A program made the position numbers and the translations under genes. Below the pieces are notes generated by a model. That model was given only the letters and a program-made list of their open reading frames with translations, was not told the origin of the DNA and made no database searches. A DNA stretch of 64,000 bases from Aotearoamyces nothofagi (lineage: Eukaryota > Ascomycota > Leotiomycetes > Leotiales > Tympanidaceae): the NCBI GenBank assembly GCA_015345905.1, contig JADDTR010000001.1, positions 496,001-560,000 on the forward strand, given 5' to 3'. The number at the start of each line of letters is the position of its first letter. Within the stretch, counting starts at the first letter, position 1. Below, in pieces: positions 1 through 11,949 of the stretch.

Positions 1-1922
1 CAAGGATATGACTCAGCCTCCAGGACAGAAGTTCCAAGAAGGTCTGGCTACTTGCCTCTTATAGAACCACTGATAAGAAATTGAATGGCAACTAATTTGA
101 GCGTACTAGTTTGGTGAGGTATCTGGAGAACCAAGTAGCGGAGCTTGAGTCCCAGCTTGTTGCTTTTCGGAGGGATCCTCAAAATCTTCCTTATTTATAC
201 TCCTCCAGGATCGCCCAGTCCACGGTCCTAGTTGGAGTTCCAACTTCGAGATCATTCTTCTATTCCACGGTCTCATCAGCTCTGCTTCTTCATCCTTCAT
301 GTCCACCATTGGCCGTCGTACGGGATAGGAATCCAGCCGATTCTACTCAACACCGCCCCTCAGAGGGCCGCAGTTCTCATCCGAACATTCGGCCTCCTAT
401 CACCTTGATCAGCCTTAACGCGGTACCATCCGCGGCCATCAAGCGCATGATCCGAAACTATACTGACATTCATTTACCTCAGTATCCTTGCGTATCCGAG
501 GTTTGGCTCAGTGATGTTCTTGAAAGAGTCCTATGCGAGCAAGGAGGCGACACTAATTCAGTACTTACTTATGGTATCACGCCGAATTCAGGATTGAGTC
601 ACTTCGAATACTTTGCTGTATTCATTATATTGGCAATATCGTCGATGACTTTGACCTGGCGTGCGGAGCTCGAAGCCCGAGCAGCCTCGGAGTCGTTCTG
701 GTCTTCCGCATTGAAGCATTTACAATTAATGGTCGAAGTGAATGAGATTGAAAGTCTCCAAGTCTCGCTCCTTTTAGCACATTATGCACACATGAATCCA
801 GAGAAGGCAGATAATTGGACATCCATTGCTAATGCAACAAGAATTGTTCTTGACCTCGGGTTGCATAAAAGATGTACGGAGATCATGCCTGCAGAGGAGA
901 TGCAGCTACGACGACAGCTTTTCTGGGTACTTTACGGCATGGAACGGTCATTGTGTGGAATGCTTCGCCTTCCATTGTCTTTTCCTGAAGAATCTATCAC
1001 AACAGAAGTATGCCTATATAGATACTCCAATTGCAATTTTCAATCCTTAATGCTAAGACTCCTCCAGTTTGACTTTCCAAGCAGCGATGGTATCACAGGT
1101 GAGATGGTCAAGAAGAAATCTTCAGCAAACCATATCTATCTATATCGAGGTCTAGAGACTGAAGTCCACCGGACTCTACATTTATTGGAGGATGTAGAAC
1201 AGCTCCGCGGACGCGATATCAATCAATGGCTCCAGGATATCAACTCCCGTCTAGAGCTCTGGTACGTTAACTCACAGAACTTTGCAGTGTATCGGATGTT
1301 GGAGTTTAGGGATGTCCAATACTACCATCTAAAAGCTAAAATTCATAGACCCACTCCACGTCTTCGAGTTAGATCTCCAGAGGACCGCCAAATCTGTCTA
1401 GATGCTTGTCAGATCTTAATCGATGATTATATGAAACAAGATAGGAACCAAAGACTGTTCTATCCCTGGCATGGTGTTCATATATTGTTTGAAGCAGCGG
1501 TAATATCTTTAGACGCTTGCTGGTCTTCTAGAGAGCAAATTGAGATTAGACAGCAGGCCAGGCATATGCTTTTCGTATCTCTTCCAGAATGCTTGGGACT
1601 GCTTGGAAAGATTGGGAAACTATGGAGCGAGGCTACCTTATGTGCAAAACGTCTTGAGCCCATGGTTCAGAAGGTCTCTGAAGTGTTTAGGTATCCAGCG
1701 ATGGATGTTGAATTAGACTCTGACAACAGTTCCACTGCAGAGGAACTTCGGAATTTGCTGTTTTCGGATGGTCCACTCTCATGGGACACATCTCCTTGGG
1801 AGGAGCCACCGGCTGTGGCTAGAAACAGTGGGCATTCCGTGAATCCTTCTAACTTATTTCCCAGCATAGACTCGTTTCAGTGGGATCCTAGCTGGGATGT
1901 TGCTGGTATGGAATATATGTAG
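1..1922 (+). CDS. Fungal-specific transcription factor (fungal_trans domain), 5' end outside the window
   Basis: Nuclear regulator of the Zn2Cys6/fungal_trans class. Proposed exons are <1..41, 110..1007 and 1068..1922, giving 597 residues plus stop. The first exon joins in frame to give TEVPRSLVRYLENQVAELE, the usual linker and coiled coil that follows a zinc cluster, so the cluster itself should lie just left of the window. The middle-homology domain follows: LDLGLHKR, then LFWVLYGMERSLCGMLRLPLS and SFPEESI. The 60-nt second intron (GTATGC...CTCCAG) is a multiple of three with no stop, so the frame stays open if it is retained; removing it restores the usual spacing after FPEESI. Its 3' end faces a dehydrogenase gene 169 bp away, and it is the probable pathway-specific regulator of the cluster to its right (inference). 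The first intron is the least certain part. Confidence 0.85.
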
Positions 1923-2090
1923 TCACCATTTAAGATCAGCAGGGCTATTTATACTTTTGTTGATACAATCAATGCGCACCCCAGTATCGTTGTCCTAGCT
2001 TTTGTAAATTAAATATCCACCCATTCCACCAATCTCCGGTATGAAATCTGTGTCGTAGCAGGACATCGGTAAAGTTATAATATAGATTCT

Positions 2091-3156
2091 TCAGTCCGAG
2101 TTTGATGTCACACCGCGTAATATAAGTAATCTTCCTCCCTCAACACGAACAACTTTCCCATCCATAAATGATCCAGCCTTGCTTGCCAACCATAGAGCTG
2201 TTCCAACCAAATCACCCTCCTCTCCAACACGGCCCGCCGGTGTAGCTGTTGCCAAATGAAAATTCGAGGTCGGATCAGAAGGATCAGTCATTCCAGATGG
2301 CACTATCCCTGGAGATATTGCGTTGACCCGGACTATCAAGTATTAGGTACCACTTCTTTTTCAAACAGAAAACTCAAATCCTGATGGGACAGCTTACTGT
2401 AAAAGCTCGCGAATTCAGCAGCAAGAATACGCGTTAGATGGTCTATTGCAGCTTTAGAGGTCTGGTATGCTGGGACAAACTGGTGGTTATGGACACTGGC
2501 CGGGCTACTAAAGAGGATGACGGATCCTCTCCCCTCTCCTTTGGCAGCGGCGGCCCCCAGCAACCCTATCAAACCAGAGGTCAAATAATAAGGCGCAAGA
2601 ACATTCAAGCGGAAGGTGTGTTCCCACTCTTGGTAATTTATAGAGGAGGTTGCCCTTTCCAGGGTGTCCAAGTCGTCGCCGTGCTTGTATGTAATTTTGT
2701 TCTGATGACGGATAGCAGCGCAATGTATTAAGACATCGAGCGAGGCTCGCACTGCTTTGATTTGCTCCACGGCTGCCTTGACTCCGTTTTCACTTGAGAG
2801 ATCCCCCGATATTCTATAGCATAATCACATCAGCTTCGTGTTCCAAGACTATGCGCGTAGAATCTGGAAATCGAACGTTATAACTGTTGTTGGTGCAATG
2901 CCCGCGCTCTTCGCAACCTCCTCTAATTCTAATTCTGCGGTGGAGAGAAGGCTTTCATTGATATCGATGAGGATTGTATTTGCTCCGTTGGCCGTGAAAC
3001 CTCTGGCCAGCATTCGTCCAATTCCTGAAGCTATTCTCGCAGTTATTGGCTATCAAATTGGGGATTCTAGAGACTGTCAGGTCGCTTACCTCCTCCCGTA
3101 ATCGCAACCCATTGTTCACTCACGTCGAACAGAACCTTCGAGGTTAGCTCTGCCAT
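2091..3156 (-). CDS. Short-chain dehydrogenase/reductase
   Basis: NAD(P)-dependent oxidoreductase of the SDR superfamily with a Rossmann fold; substrate unknown. Exons on the minus strand are 3156..3090, 3024..2877, 2813..2398 and 2332..2091, giving 290 residues. The introns are 65, 63 and 65 nt. Splicing restores TGGGIGRML (cofactor loop), then HCAAIRH in place of the usual NNAG, the catalytic serine in ILFSSPAS and the YQTSK form of the YxxxK motif, followed by RVNAISPGIV. The donor of the second intron (GTTCGA) is unusual but is the only one nearby that keeps the frame. The length is normal for a classical SDR. It is divergent from the P450 gene and shares its 353-bp promoter region, which suggests co-expression. 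Confidence 0.85.
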
Positions 3157-3509
3157 GATGAATGTTTTTCTCAAGCGCTGTCATGCTTCTACTTCAATGT
3201 GAAATATATCCTCCAGTATTGTTTACCAGACTTCCTGTCTCAGCAGCGGGGTACGATAAGGTATCCCTGTTCGTCACTTCGCACATTTCCGTGATATCGC
3301 ACAAGAGCGAGTCTATTCGCCGAGTGGCGATCAGACCGCAGCCATAAGATACGCATGAATACTTTATCATACCGGACATATCAATCACCATCGCAATTCG
3401 AATACATTGTTGGCCATATAGTAGTATATGAGCTTCCGAAATCATGTCGAGTCCGACTTTCACTCCTTAATCTCCCGCAAATCTAGTTCTCTCTACAATC
3501 GCAACCAAG
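3157..3509. promoter_or_regulatory. Shared divergent promoter region of the dehydrogenase and P450 genes
   Basis: The 353 bp between the two start codons must hold both promoters, since the genes point away from each other. The short open frames inside it show no recognisable domain. I see no convincing paired CGG/CCG site for a zinc-cluster factor. The regulatory role follows from gene layout only. Confidence 0.5.
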
Positions 3510-5341
3510 ATGCTATTTGAAAGTCGCTATCACGTAGAGACAGTCGGCTTTATTTTCATTTCTGTAATTGTTTCAGCCGCCGTGATTTACCTTTATTTCT
3601 TTTATGTTGATTTTGCCAGGATCAAGGGGATCCCAGAGATCCCCAATGGTTCTCTTGTCTCGGGCCATCTTAACATGCTTGGAAAGGATCATGCTTCAAC
3701 AGCCGAACAATGGTCTCGCAAGTATGGCTGGCCTGCATACCAGATCAGGCTGGGTAATCGACGTGCTGTGATGCTTGCTTCGTTTGACGCAGCGCGTGAA
3801 TGGATTGTCAAAAATCAAACAGGCACTATTGATCGACCGTGGTTTCATACCTTCCATGGAGTCGTTTCGTCTACTTCTGGTAGGTGGTGGCTCCGTCTCA
3901 TACCTATGCAGAGTAGAACTAGAGGAAGGCTAATCTAGCTTTGTAGCTGCTACTATAGGAACAAGTCCTTGGGATGATAGGACCAAAAAGCAACGACGGG
4001 TCATAGGATCTTTCACGACAGCACCAGCCATTCAGCGGCTTAGTTCAGCCCTTGATCTAGAAACGTGCGATATGATATCAGGTCTTTATAACGATAGCAG
4101 TAAAGGCACGTTGGAAATCGAACCCCACATCTACCAGGAGCGGCTTGCACTGAATATCATGATGGGTTTCTGTTATGGGACGAGGTTTGCTGAAATCAGC
4201 AATCCGATGATGCTTCAGATTCTCTCGGATGCACATGTAATTGCAAGGTGAGATATCCCCATGCTATTACTCCCAGATGGTATAAATTCATAGTTGTCCA
4301 TTTTCAGTTTTCGATCGACAAATTCAAATCCCCAAGATTTTCTTCCTCATTTGAGATATCTCCGCAACAATAATAGAACTGCGCTTGCTGTTACGGTCAG
4401 GAATCGACGAGACAAGTGGCTTGCAGCAATGCTAGAGAAGGTCAGGGGCAACATTGAAAAGGCCAAGAAATGTGTGGCTCAGGGTTTGTTGCAAGATGGT
4501 GGAGAGGGCCTTACAAAGCGTATGATATTCTCCACTGCCCTTATATAAACCCTCTAACACATCGTTCTTGATAACTACAGTGGATGTGAAGACCATCCTC
4601 GGAGGGTTAATGTCCGGGGGTTTTGAGACCATTTTCTCGACTGCCATAATTGGTATCGGCTTGCTGGCCAGTCCAGAAGGACAAGCAATCCAACAGCGCG
4701 CGTACGACGACATCATGGGTGTGTACTCCAGCACGGAAGAAGCTTTCAAGCATGGAGTAGTCGAGGAAAAATCAACCTACATCACTGCCTTTGTTCGAGA
4801 GACTTTGAGGTTTTACCCACCTCTAAAGATATTATCTCCGCGGCAAACATATAAAGAATTCACCTACAACGGCGCCACTATCCCAAAAGGCATATTAGTA
4901 TACATGAATGCCCAGGCCATCAACCATGGTATGTCAAGTACTCTGTGTTACAATAGCGATCGCTAATAATCTGCAGACAAGTCCGCATACGGCCCAGACG
5001 CAGACATGTTCCGAGCAGAGCGCTGGCTAGAGAAAGACAGCCCGTACAACGTCCCGCCTCCCTACCACTTCAGCTACGGAGCCGGGGCACGAATGTGCAC
5101 AGCCGTCAACTTCTCCAACCGGATCCTCTACGCAATATTCTTTCGGCTGATCCTTTCTTTCAGCATCACAGAAAGCAAGGCCGAACCTCCAAATACGCAT
5201 TATATCAGATATAACAGAGATAGCACTGCTTCGACGGCCATCCCGTCGGGGTTCAAGGCCGTCTTTGCGCCGAGGAATGGGGATGCTCTGGAGAAGTGCA
5301 TCGAGCGGTCCATGGAGACGGTGGAAGATTTCGGGATTTAA
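3510..5341 (+). CDS. Cytochrome P450, CYP504-like (phenylacetate hydroxylase family)
   Basis: Membrane-anchored microsomal monooxygenase. Exons are 3510..3879, 3947..4247, 4308..4519, 4581..4928 and 4977..5341, giving 531 residues. There is an N-terminal membrane segment (about 10-32), then IKGIPEIPNG and GHLNMLGKDHA. The I-helix motif SGGFETI precedes the ExxR motif ETLR (about 367-370), and the heme loop FSYGAGARMCT has its cysteine near 451. The loop ends C-T-A rather than the usual C-x-G. The blocks GHLNMLGKDHA, TIGTSPWDD, SGGFETI and NAQAINHD resemble what I recall of the CYP504 enzymes PhacA and PhacB, which hydroxylate phenylacetate and 3-hydroxyphenylacetate toward homogentisate. The exact substrate is unknown. 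It is divergent from the dehydrogenase and convergent with the amidohydrolase. Confidence 0.9.
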
Positions 5342-5796
5342 ATTTTCCTTCCAGTCTCTCCCCTCTCCAGCATAGCCCAGCGAGAGTTAGGTAGAGACGA
5401 ACGACCATTGATTAGTTCAACAGTTCTCGCTATTGTTGATAGCATGGTAAATCTCCATGGTGTAAATGATCTTCAAGAATGCAAAATGTGCAAGCTCTAC
5501 TCGAGTCTATTGTATTGACCTTAGATTACTTTCGTCTCACTAAATCATCCCAAATGCAGCTTCAAATATTATTAATATCCACGATGCTCAAAGGGGTTTT
5601 AACGATTAGAGCAGCATCATCTAACTTTTTAAGCATCTGAAGCAAGATCTCTACCCCGAGGGTTTGCCCAAACTTCTCTCGAGCGTTCTCTAAAACAGCA
5701 CATTGAAGATGATATCCTGTATCATGGCCTACTATTTTGTTTCATCTTGCGCCCAGCCAACATCAATCCCAACAAGAGTTATGATCATGATCCCCC
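5342..5796. other. Convergent 3' intergenic region
   Basis: The 455 bp between the P450 and amidohydrolase stop codons are AT-rich in the middle and presumably hold both 3' UTRs. I see no gene in it. Confidence 0.5.
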
Positions 5797-7171
5797 TCAA
5801 TGCATCCCCACAGCCCTTCCATCGATCTTCCAAACCCTCGCATCCTTCATAACAAAGCTAACATTTCTCAGCGCCGTTATCGAACCCTCGGGATCCTCAT
5901 CCACAGCAATGATATCCGCCTGCGTCCCCTCCTCCAGCCAGCCAAAGCGTCTCCCGCAGAGATCCCCACCACAAGTCTCCCACCCGCCCACCATGCACGA
6001 TTCCAGCACATCCACAACCGGGATCCCGGCTTCGACCATCAGCTCTAGCTCTCTAGCGTTGTCGCCGTGGGGGAACGTGCCCGTGTCGCCACCACAGGCA
6101 AGCCTCACGCCCATATCGTGGGCGTGCTTGACCTGGGCGAGAAGCTGGGGGAATCTCGCCTTGTGTAGTCTTTCTGCAATTGCGAGCGTGGGCACGAGAA
6201 CGCATTTCTTCTCGATCATGAGCTTGTACATCTCGTCCGTGACAAAAGAAGCATGCTCAATGGTTCCAGCGCCCGCTTTGATAGCAGCCATAGCTCCTTC
6301 CAAGGTATGTGCATGTGCCGCGACTGGACACCTTGCCAGCTTTGCTTCTGCGACTATGACATCCATCTCTGCTTGCGAGAAGACCACGGAGTCGGGGTTG
6401 GGGTCCTTGGGTGGGTGTAAGACGCTTGGGATGTAAGGGTGCTGTTGCGCTGGAGGAGAACGCATGATTCTTCTTCTGTAGTCTGCGAAGAATTTGATAA
6501 TGTCGGCTCCAGCAGCAAGTCTTCGTCTGACGGCTGTTCGAAGAGCCTCTACTCCGTCAGCAGCATCTGCACCGGCTGGCAGACAATGGCCTCCGTAGCT
6601 GTTTTCTGTGCGTGGCTCGTAGGAGCCGGTGCTGGCGAGGACTTTGGTTGCGACAAAGAGACGGGGCCCTGGAGTTAGTCCTCGGGAGATGGCATCTCGC
6701 ATGTTGGCATCTCCTTCTTGCATTCCTTCGGATCCAAGATCCCTATCACGTTGGGAATCAGGATGAGCTGATGACTAGGGAGGGCTTATATACCTGTAGG
6801 TAGTATAACCAGCTAGTAGGGCGTCTTTGCAATGGTTTACAGCACGAACTGTTCGTTCTGTCATGCTCTCGTCTCTTTTTTGCTGCAATGCAGGGGTTTC
6901 ACTGTCATCTTTCAGAATGGTAGACATCGATACGGAAGCCATTATCTTACTCGTATGAGTGTAAAAATATATGGGTGTGCGCATCAACAAGGCCCGGCAT
7001 AGCAAATTTCCCTCGCAAGTCAATATCACCATCTAGTATTGTTTCGTCCTCGCGGATATATACTTTGACAATGAGCCCGGTGACACTGTCAACTGTAACC
7101 GACACATCTTTCGCAAACTTCTTCAGTTTGGGATCAAATATCGAAGATGTATGAATGGTATACTGCGTCAT
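5797..7171 (-). CDS. Metal-dependent amidohydrolase (Amidohydro_1 superfamily)
   Basis: Predicted zinc hydrolase of amide or cyclic amide bonds, of the imidazolonepropionase/prolidase-like branch that also includes fungal ochratoxinase. Minus-strand exons are 7171..6951, 6901..6794 and 6742..5797, giving 424 residues; introns are 49 and 51 nt. Metal ligands can be followed in order: the HTH pair in VDAHTHIFLH (H65, H67), a lysine in GADIIKFFADY, histidines in VAAHAHT and TIEHAS, and the aspartate in GGDTGTFPHG. Splicing restores HSYDETPALQQKRDES and GYTTYRDLGSEGM, both typical of the group. No signal peptide is evident. Beside a CYP504-like P450 and an SDR it could free an aromatic acid from an amide (inference). 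Confidence 0.88.
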
Positions 7172-10100
7172 GATTGGATTAATATTGAGTATAGAAACTT
7201 AGAATACTTAAAAAGTTATGAGTACGTTCTGACCATGTGGTATCTGGGGTCACTGCAATCGGATCGCTCCGCATGAATTGGTTCAACAAGGGCCATTCCC
7301 CGATCTTAGCAGTATAGACCTGGAATGTGGTATAAGAAAATTTGTAGGTTTAAGAAAGAATTCAAGGCAGCTAATAGACCTGCCACTCGATAATAGAAGT
7401 ATTTCCTGACAAACCGTTCTCTTCCCAGCAGTTACAGTCTACCAGATCTGAAAGTACGTCCAGGCCAGGTAGTGATCGTGATCACGTGGCGTTTAATACA
7501 CATCTTTCTCACAACTTATCACCCCCTGTATCTAGTAATATTGGCTGCCAGGTGGAGGATGTGCGTGGTACCTAGATAAGGACGGATTTGCTAATTGTTA
7601 TCTTATACCACAAGATTTTCATGATGTCAGGGTAGACAGGGTGGCCGCAGAAAGCTGCAGCCTTCGACAGAAAAGGCCAATGAATAATGTGCAGGGGGTA
7701 AGGTCTGCTCCAGATATGGTTACCAATATCTATATATGCAAGATGCGAGTAATGAATGACGCGACCAAGACGAGCGATGGAAGAGGTAGAGGCCGAAAGC
7801 ACTCGAGGCAATGCATTGCCTATAATGAACACCAATGCAATGTGTGTCTGGTTTACTGTCTGGTCTATATGCTTGTCTATATCAATCAGCCTGTTTGCTC
7901 CAGTGTCGAATCGATTATTTAGCGATGCATCTGCTCCAATCTCCGAGACACATAAGATGAACGAGAAGGCGCCGCGCGTCGCATCCAATAGAGTATTACG
8001 GATTCTGCCTGTAAATAGTAAGTAATATAAATTAAAAATTCATGCCATAAGACCGAGAATAATCGGGGCATAAAATGGCGATTAGCTGTATAGCCAAAGG
8101 TGAATATCCTGCTTGACGAAGCACCAGAGATGTAAACTCTATAAGTACAGTACCGTGAATACCTACAGGAGGATTTGGTGGCGCACATTGGCGCTGCAAC
8201 GGTGGACGGAAGTTGGTCCAAATCCCATCTTTGGATACGGTTCCGCAGCAGAAATAATGAGAGAGGACGTGCTGTCTGTTTCCACTGGAAGGATCGATGC
8301 AGGAAGCGCGGCAGTGGGCACTTAATAGACAGACAGTTGGCACAGTACATATCACGCACAGTAGTACAGCACATTTCACAGTCAAACCCATGGATGCAGG
8401 CGTGCTATGGGAGAAGAGTGCCCCTAGCGTTCCTCGTCCCGCTTCCATCAATGGATCGCATCCCTGGGATTGCTAGGGCTTCGTATCGTAAATCGCAAGA
8501 GCTCCGACCGAGGGACCGTCCAAGCATCGGTCAATAATACGGAGTACCTTAGCTGAAATCAACCATCAGTAATTCAGTGCCAGTACCGGTACCCTAATAC
8601 TTCGTATTCCATGCTCTTGGCAGGGCGAAGAATGTCCTGTCCAGAAGTATATGTACATATAATTAGAATTCTGTCAGATACCGGATACGGGATGTGATAT
8701 ACGATGGCAGTGTTGCAGGCCCATTGGCATGAGTCGTGCCATGTCGTGTGCTATTGATGCTGTTGTTATATCTTAGTCGTCGTACTGTATCCGTAAGGTA
8801 AAGAAAGGTACTTGAGCAGCGTTTCGGGCGTAAAAACGACAAGAACTGGCGCCTCTCAAAGCCCATGAAACCCCGCCAGTGTTCTGTACGGTTCAGTACA
8901 TATGTACCGCACAGTATCGAACACTAAGATGCCGTACTCCAGCGTACAATCCTACGTTCAACAACGCCGCTGCGGAACCGCGATAGCTGTTGTGCCTCGC
9001 ACAAAATGCCCACTGTAATGCCTTCTGCCTTCCTTTATACCGAGGCGACTTAGTGAGGTGAGGTTCTGTAGTTGCCAAACAGTCAGCACTTTCTTCGTAC
9101 GTAAGGTATGTTACCTTATGTATGACTTGACCTACCTTGCACAGTATATGCCACTACAGTACAGTATACCGTGCCTGGTACCCAGCACCCAGCACCCAGT
9201 GCCCCGTACAAACAATAGCGGCGTCTATTATTACCCTCGAGTCCCCATTAAAGCTCCATCGACGGGCCCTGTTTGCTCCTGTTCCGGGGCATGGTTAGCA
9301 GAAAAGCCCGCAAGTGCGTCTATGGTCGTTTACGAGGTTAGCCTTTGTCGCCAGCGACTCTTGGGGCTTCTAGCACGGCTTACAGTGCTTAAGGGCCCTT
9401 AACTCAGGTGGCAGTGGGTGGACTGTTGGTGGGCAGGCCACTGTTCAGCGCTGTAGATGCCCACTAACACGGGCTGAGCGCCTGTCGAGCCTCCGACAAT
9501 GGGGCGCCCTTTCGCTACCGTTCCCGTTCACGCGAGTTCGCTCTTCCCGCGACGCCCAAAGCAAGGTGGGACGGCCGCATCCCCTGAATGAGACCCTGCC
9601 ACCCTGTCTTGTGAGATGATAACAGCGAGTCGCAAATCTAGGCCCAGCCCTTCGGAAGATAACGAGATGAGTTCCCCATCGAGAATGTAACAGACCTCAG
9701 ACACGCAGGCAAGCCAAGTACAATTCGCATATCCCACATTGTCTGAGAGGGAAGAGTTGGAAAGGTTCAACGGATGAGAGCAGTCAGCAGGAAGCGAGAG
9801 GCGGCATGGCATAATGGCCACGAACTCTGCCCGTTCTCAGGGCCCCCTCCTGTGGCTTTTGCATCTTCCAGGTCGCGTACGGAGTACGTCTGTCAATATT
9901 ACAGCGCATAAAGTGGCGCCAGGATGGGGTGTGAACGGCTCGAAAACAAAGGCTCCGGGGCTGGCAAGGCCTGCAAGAGGAAACGAGGTCGAGCCGAGCT
10001 GGACACGGTCAGAGCAGTGAACATGGGCATACCCAAGCAACCAAGCACCCAAAGCACCCCAGAGCACCAAGTAGAAAAGTAGCAGCAGGCACATGGCCGT

Positions 10101-10601
10101 GGCCATGGCACGTTTCTTGCATGCCGGGCCGTCCAGGATTCCAGCCAGATGCGAGCAGTATCATAAAAACCAAATGTGCCCCAGCAGCTGCTGTGCTTTC
10201 CGCTCATGTACAGAGTATACAGAGGCACATCGGAGGGGACGTTAACGGCAACACGGGAAGAGACATCAGCATCTTTTATAATATAATCCAGCTTCTAACT
10301 ACAGTCACTCGTTATCTGTTAGTTATTACATGGCCGCTTCGACTCTTCGGTTTCTTTACTCAACCAGGACGGGCCATTTACCAAAGGGGTCCACTGAGTA
10401 TTACCACAGCAGTCGAGTTGAGATCTGCTTGCGATAGAACACTCAAGCCGGCACCATATCATCTATTCACCTAATCAAAACATATCACGAAGGAAGAGCA
10501 TCTTAGCCGGAAGCAGATCCTACGTGGTGTACGTACTCGTCCTCATTGCTGTTTCGACAGCAATCCACCCAATGCTGGAACCACGGATATAAACACCATC
10601 G
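7172..10601. other. Intergenic, 3.4 kb, no supported gene
   Basis: The open frames here overlap on both strands and show no domain, no splice-joined continuity and no conserved motif. A palindrome-rich element with a CACGTG E-box lies at about 7471-7490, roughly 300 bp upstream of the amidohydrolase start. Short GTAC-rich stretches occur near 8885-8925 and 9140-9170. Nothing else is recognisable. Confidence 0.4.
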
Positions 10602-11949
10602 ATGACCGCGAGGATGATCTCATCTACAGCATCAATGATACCCTGCGTTGCCAGCTCTGGTGCCCCAAACAAGGCCATTCCACGGCATTGCAGACGGACT
10701 CGCCAGACTTCAACACATGCTCTGTCGCACTATGGCTCGGACCCCGTACAACACCAGAAACGCACGTCCACACATGGAACCACAACTCCAAGTCGGCACT
10801 CCCTTGAGTCCCGTCATCGTTACCGTGTATTCTTAACACTTATAATAATAATTACCTCTTTCTGTTCGTTTTCATCAGCAAGCTCAACTCCTACGTCTGG
10901 ACGGGTTCCCCGCTACGAGGCACCGGAGAGTATCCGTTTGGCCTTGGCAGAACTTGCTAAATCGGGCACGATTCTCGTGGATCAGCGGCCACCACCTGCA
11001 GGTACGGTTTGGCAGTTGGAGGCCGTGGAGGTAGATCTACAACGTAGAAAAGACGCTTCAACCACCGTCAAGTCTTCATCTTCAAGCGTTTCGGCGACAA
11101 AGACGTCTTCCACCAAGGTGGCTTCGTCAACCACTAGTAGTGGTATCGCTGCCGCTACCACCACAGCGGCTGCAAGTCCATTGCCCAGCCCATTTGATAC
11201 CAGTCTCGGTGCCAACTTTACACAACAGTCATGTCCTAACTTTATCACTGGCTTCCTCGCCAGCGCCGCTTTCAAGGCGTGCTTGCCATTCTCTCTCCTC
11301 CTCGAGGTGAATCAATGCGTTTGCCTGTTTTTGATACAGGATGCTAACAAGATAACAGAACTCAAACAGCTTCTTCCAAGCCGAGAAATCGGTCCTCCGC
11401 ATAACCCAAACTCTCGATGCAACTTGCGCTGCCAATGTCACAAGCTGCACTGATCTCTTCTACACACTCGCCAACAATCTAACCTCAACAGCCAACTGTG
11501 CCGCCGACTATGCAGCAGAAAACCCAACAGTCCTCCAAGCCTACACCGGCCTCATAGCCTACCAGCCGTTATATCAAGCATCATGTCTAGAAAACCCAAA
11601 CACCGGGGCCTACTGCTTTGCAGACGCCGTCACAAACGCTTCGAGTCCAACTGATAGCTACGTCTATTATTTACCTCTGAACCAGAGCCTGCCTGGAGGT
11701 AGCCAACCCACATGCGACGTATGCTTGCAAAACACTATGGCCGTCTTCGATGCCGCAGCCGCAAACCAGAGCCAGCCAGTCGCGTACACGTACCTATCTG
11801 CCGCCCAACAAATCAACGTGCAGTGCGGGCCAAACTTTGTGAACGCCAGCATACCAGCCTCCACTACGAGTGGTGAAGCGTCCAATTACACGCACACGCA
11901 TAGCGGCTTGCTAGCTCTTGTGTTATGTATCGCAGCTTGGTTGTTATGA
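10602..11949 (+). CDS. Secreted, probably GPI-anchored cysteine-containing protein (DUF7729-like)
   Basis: Cell-surface protein of unknown function. Exons are 10602..11306 and 11359..11949 (52-nt intron, branch-like GCTAAC), giving 431 residues. A hydrophobic segment (VFLTLIIIITSFCSFSSA) near residue 80 acts as signal peptide or anchor after a basic, low-complexity N-terminus. A Ser/Thr-rich linker (about 140-200) is typical of O-glycosylated wall proteins. The conserved domain starts at CPNFITGFL and includes FKACLPFS, TLDATCAAN, NPTVLQAYTGL, YCFADAVTN and CDVCLQNTM. The C-terminus ends in a hydrophobic tail (SGLLALVLCIAAWLL), as expected for GPI attachment. I recall this domain as DUF7729; that name needs checking. 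The start is the first in-frame ATG after an upstream stop. Confidence 0.85.

Noticed and set aside
5747-6678. Plus-strand frames over the amidohydrolase gene
   Set aside because: They are complements of the real minus-strand gene, whose metal ligands and splice joins are clear.
7572-8537. Cluster of 90-150-codon frames on both strands upstream of the wall-protein gene
   Set aside because: Mutually overlapping, with no domain, start context or matching introns; treated as non-coding.
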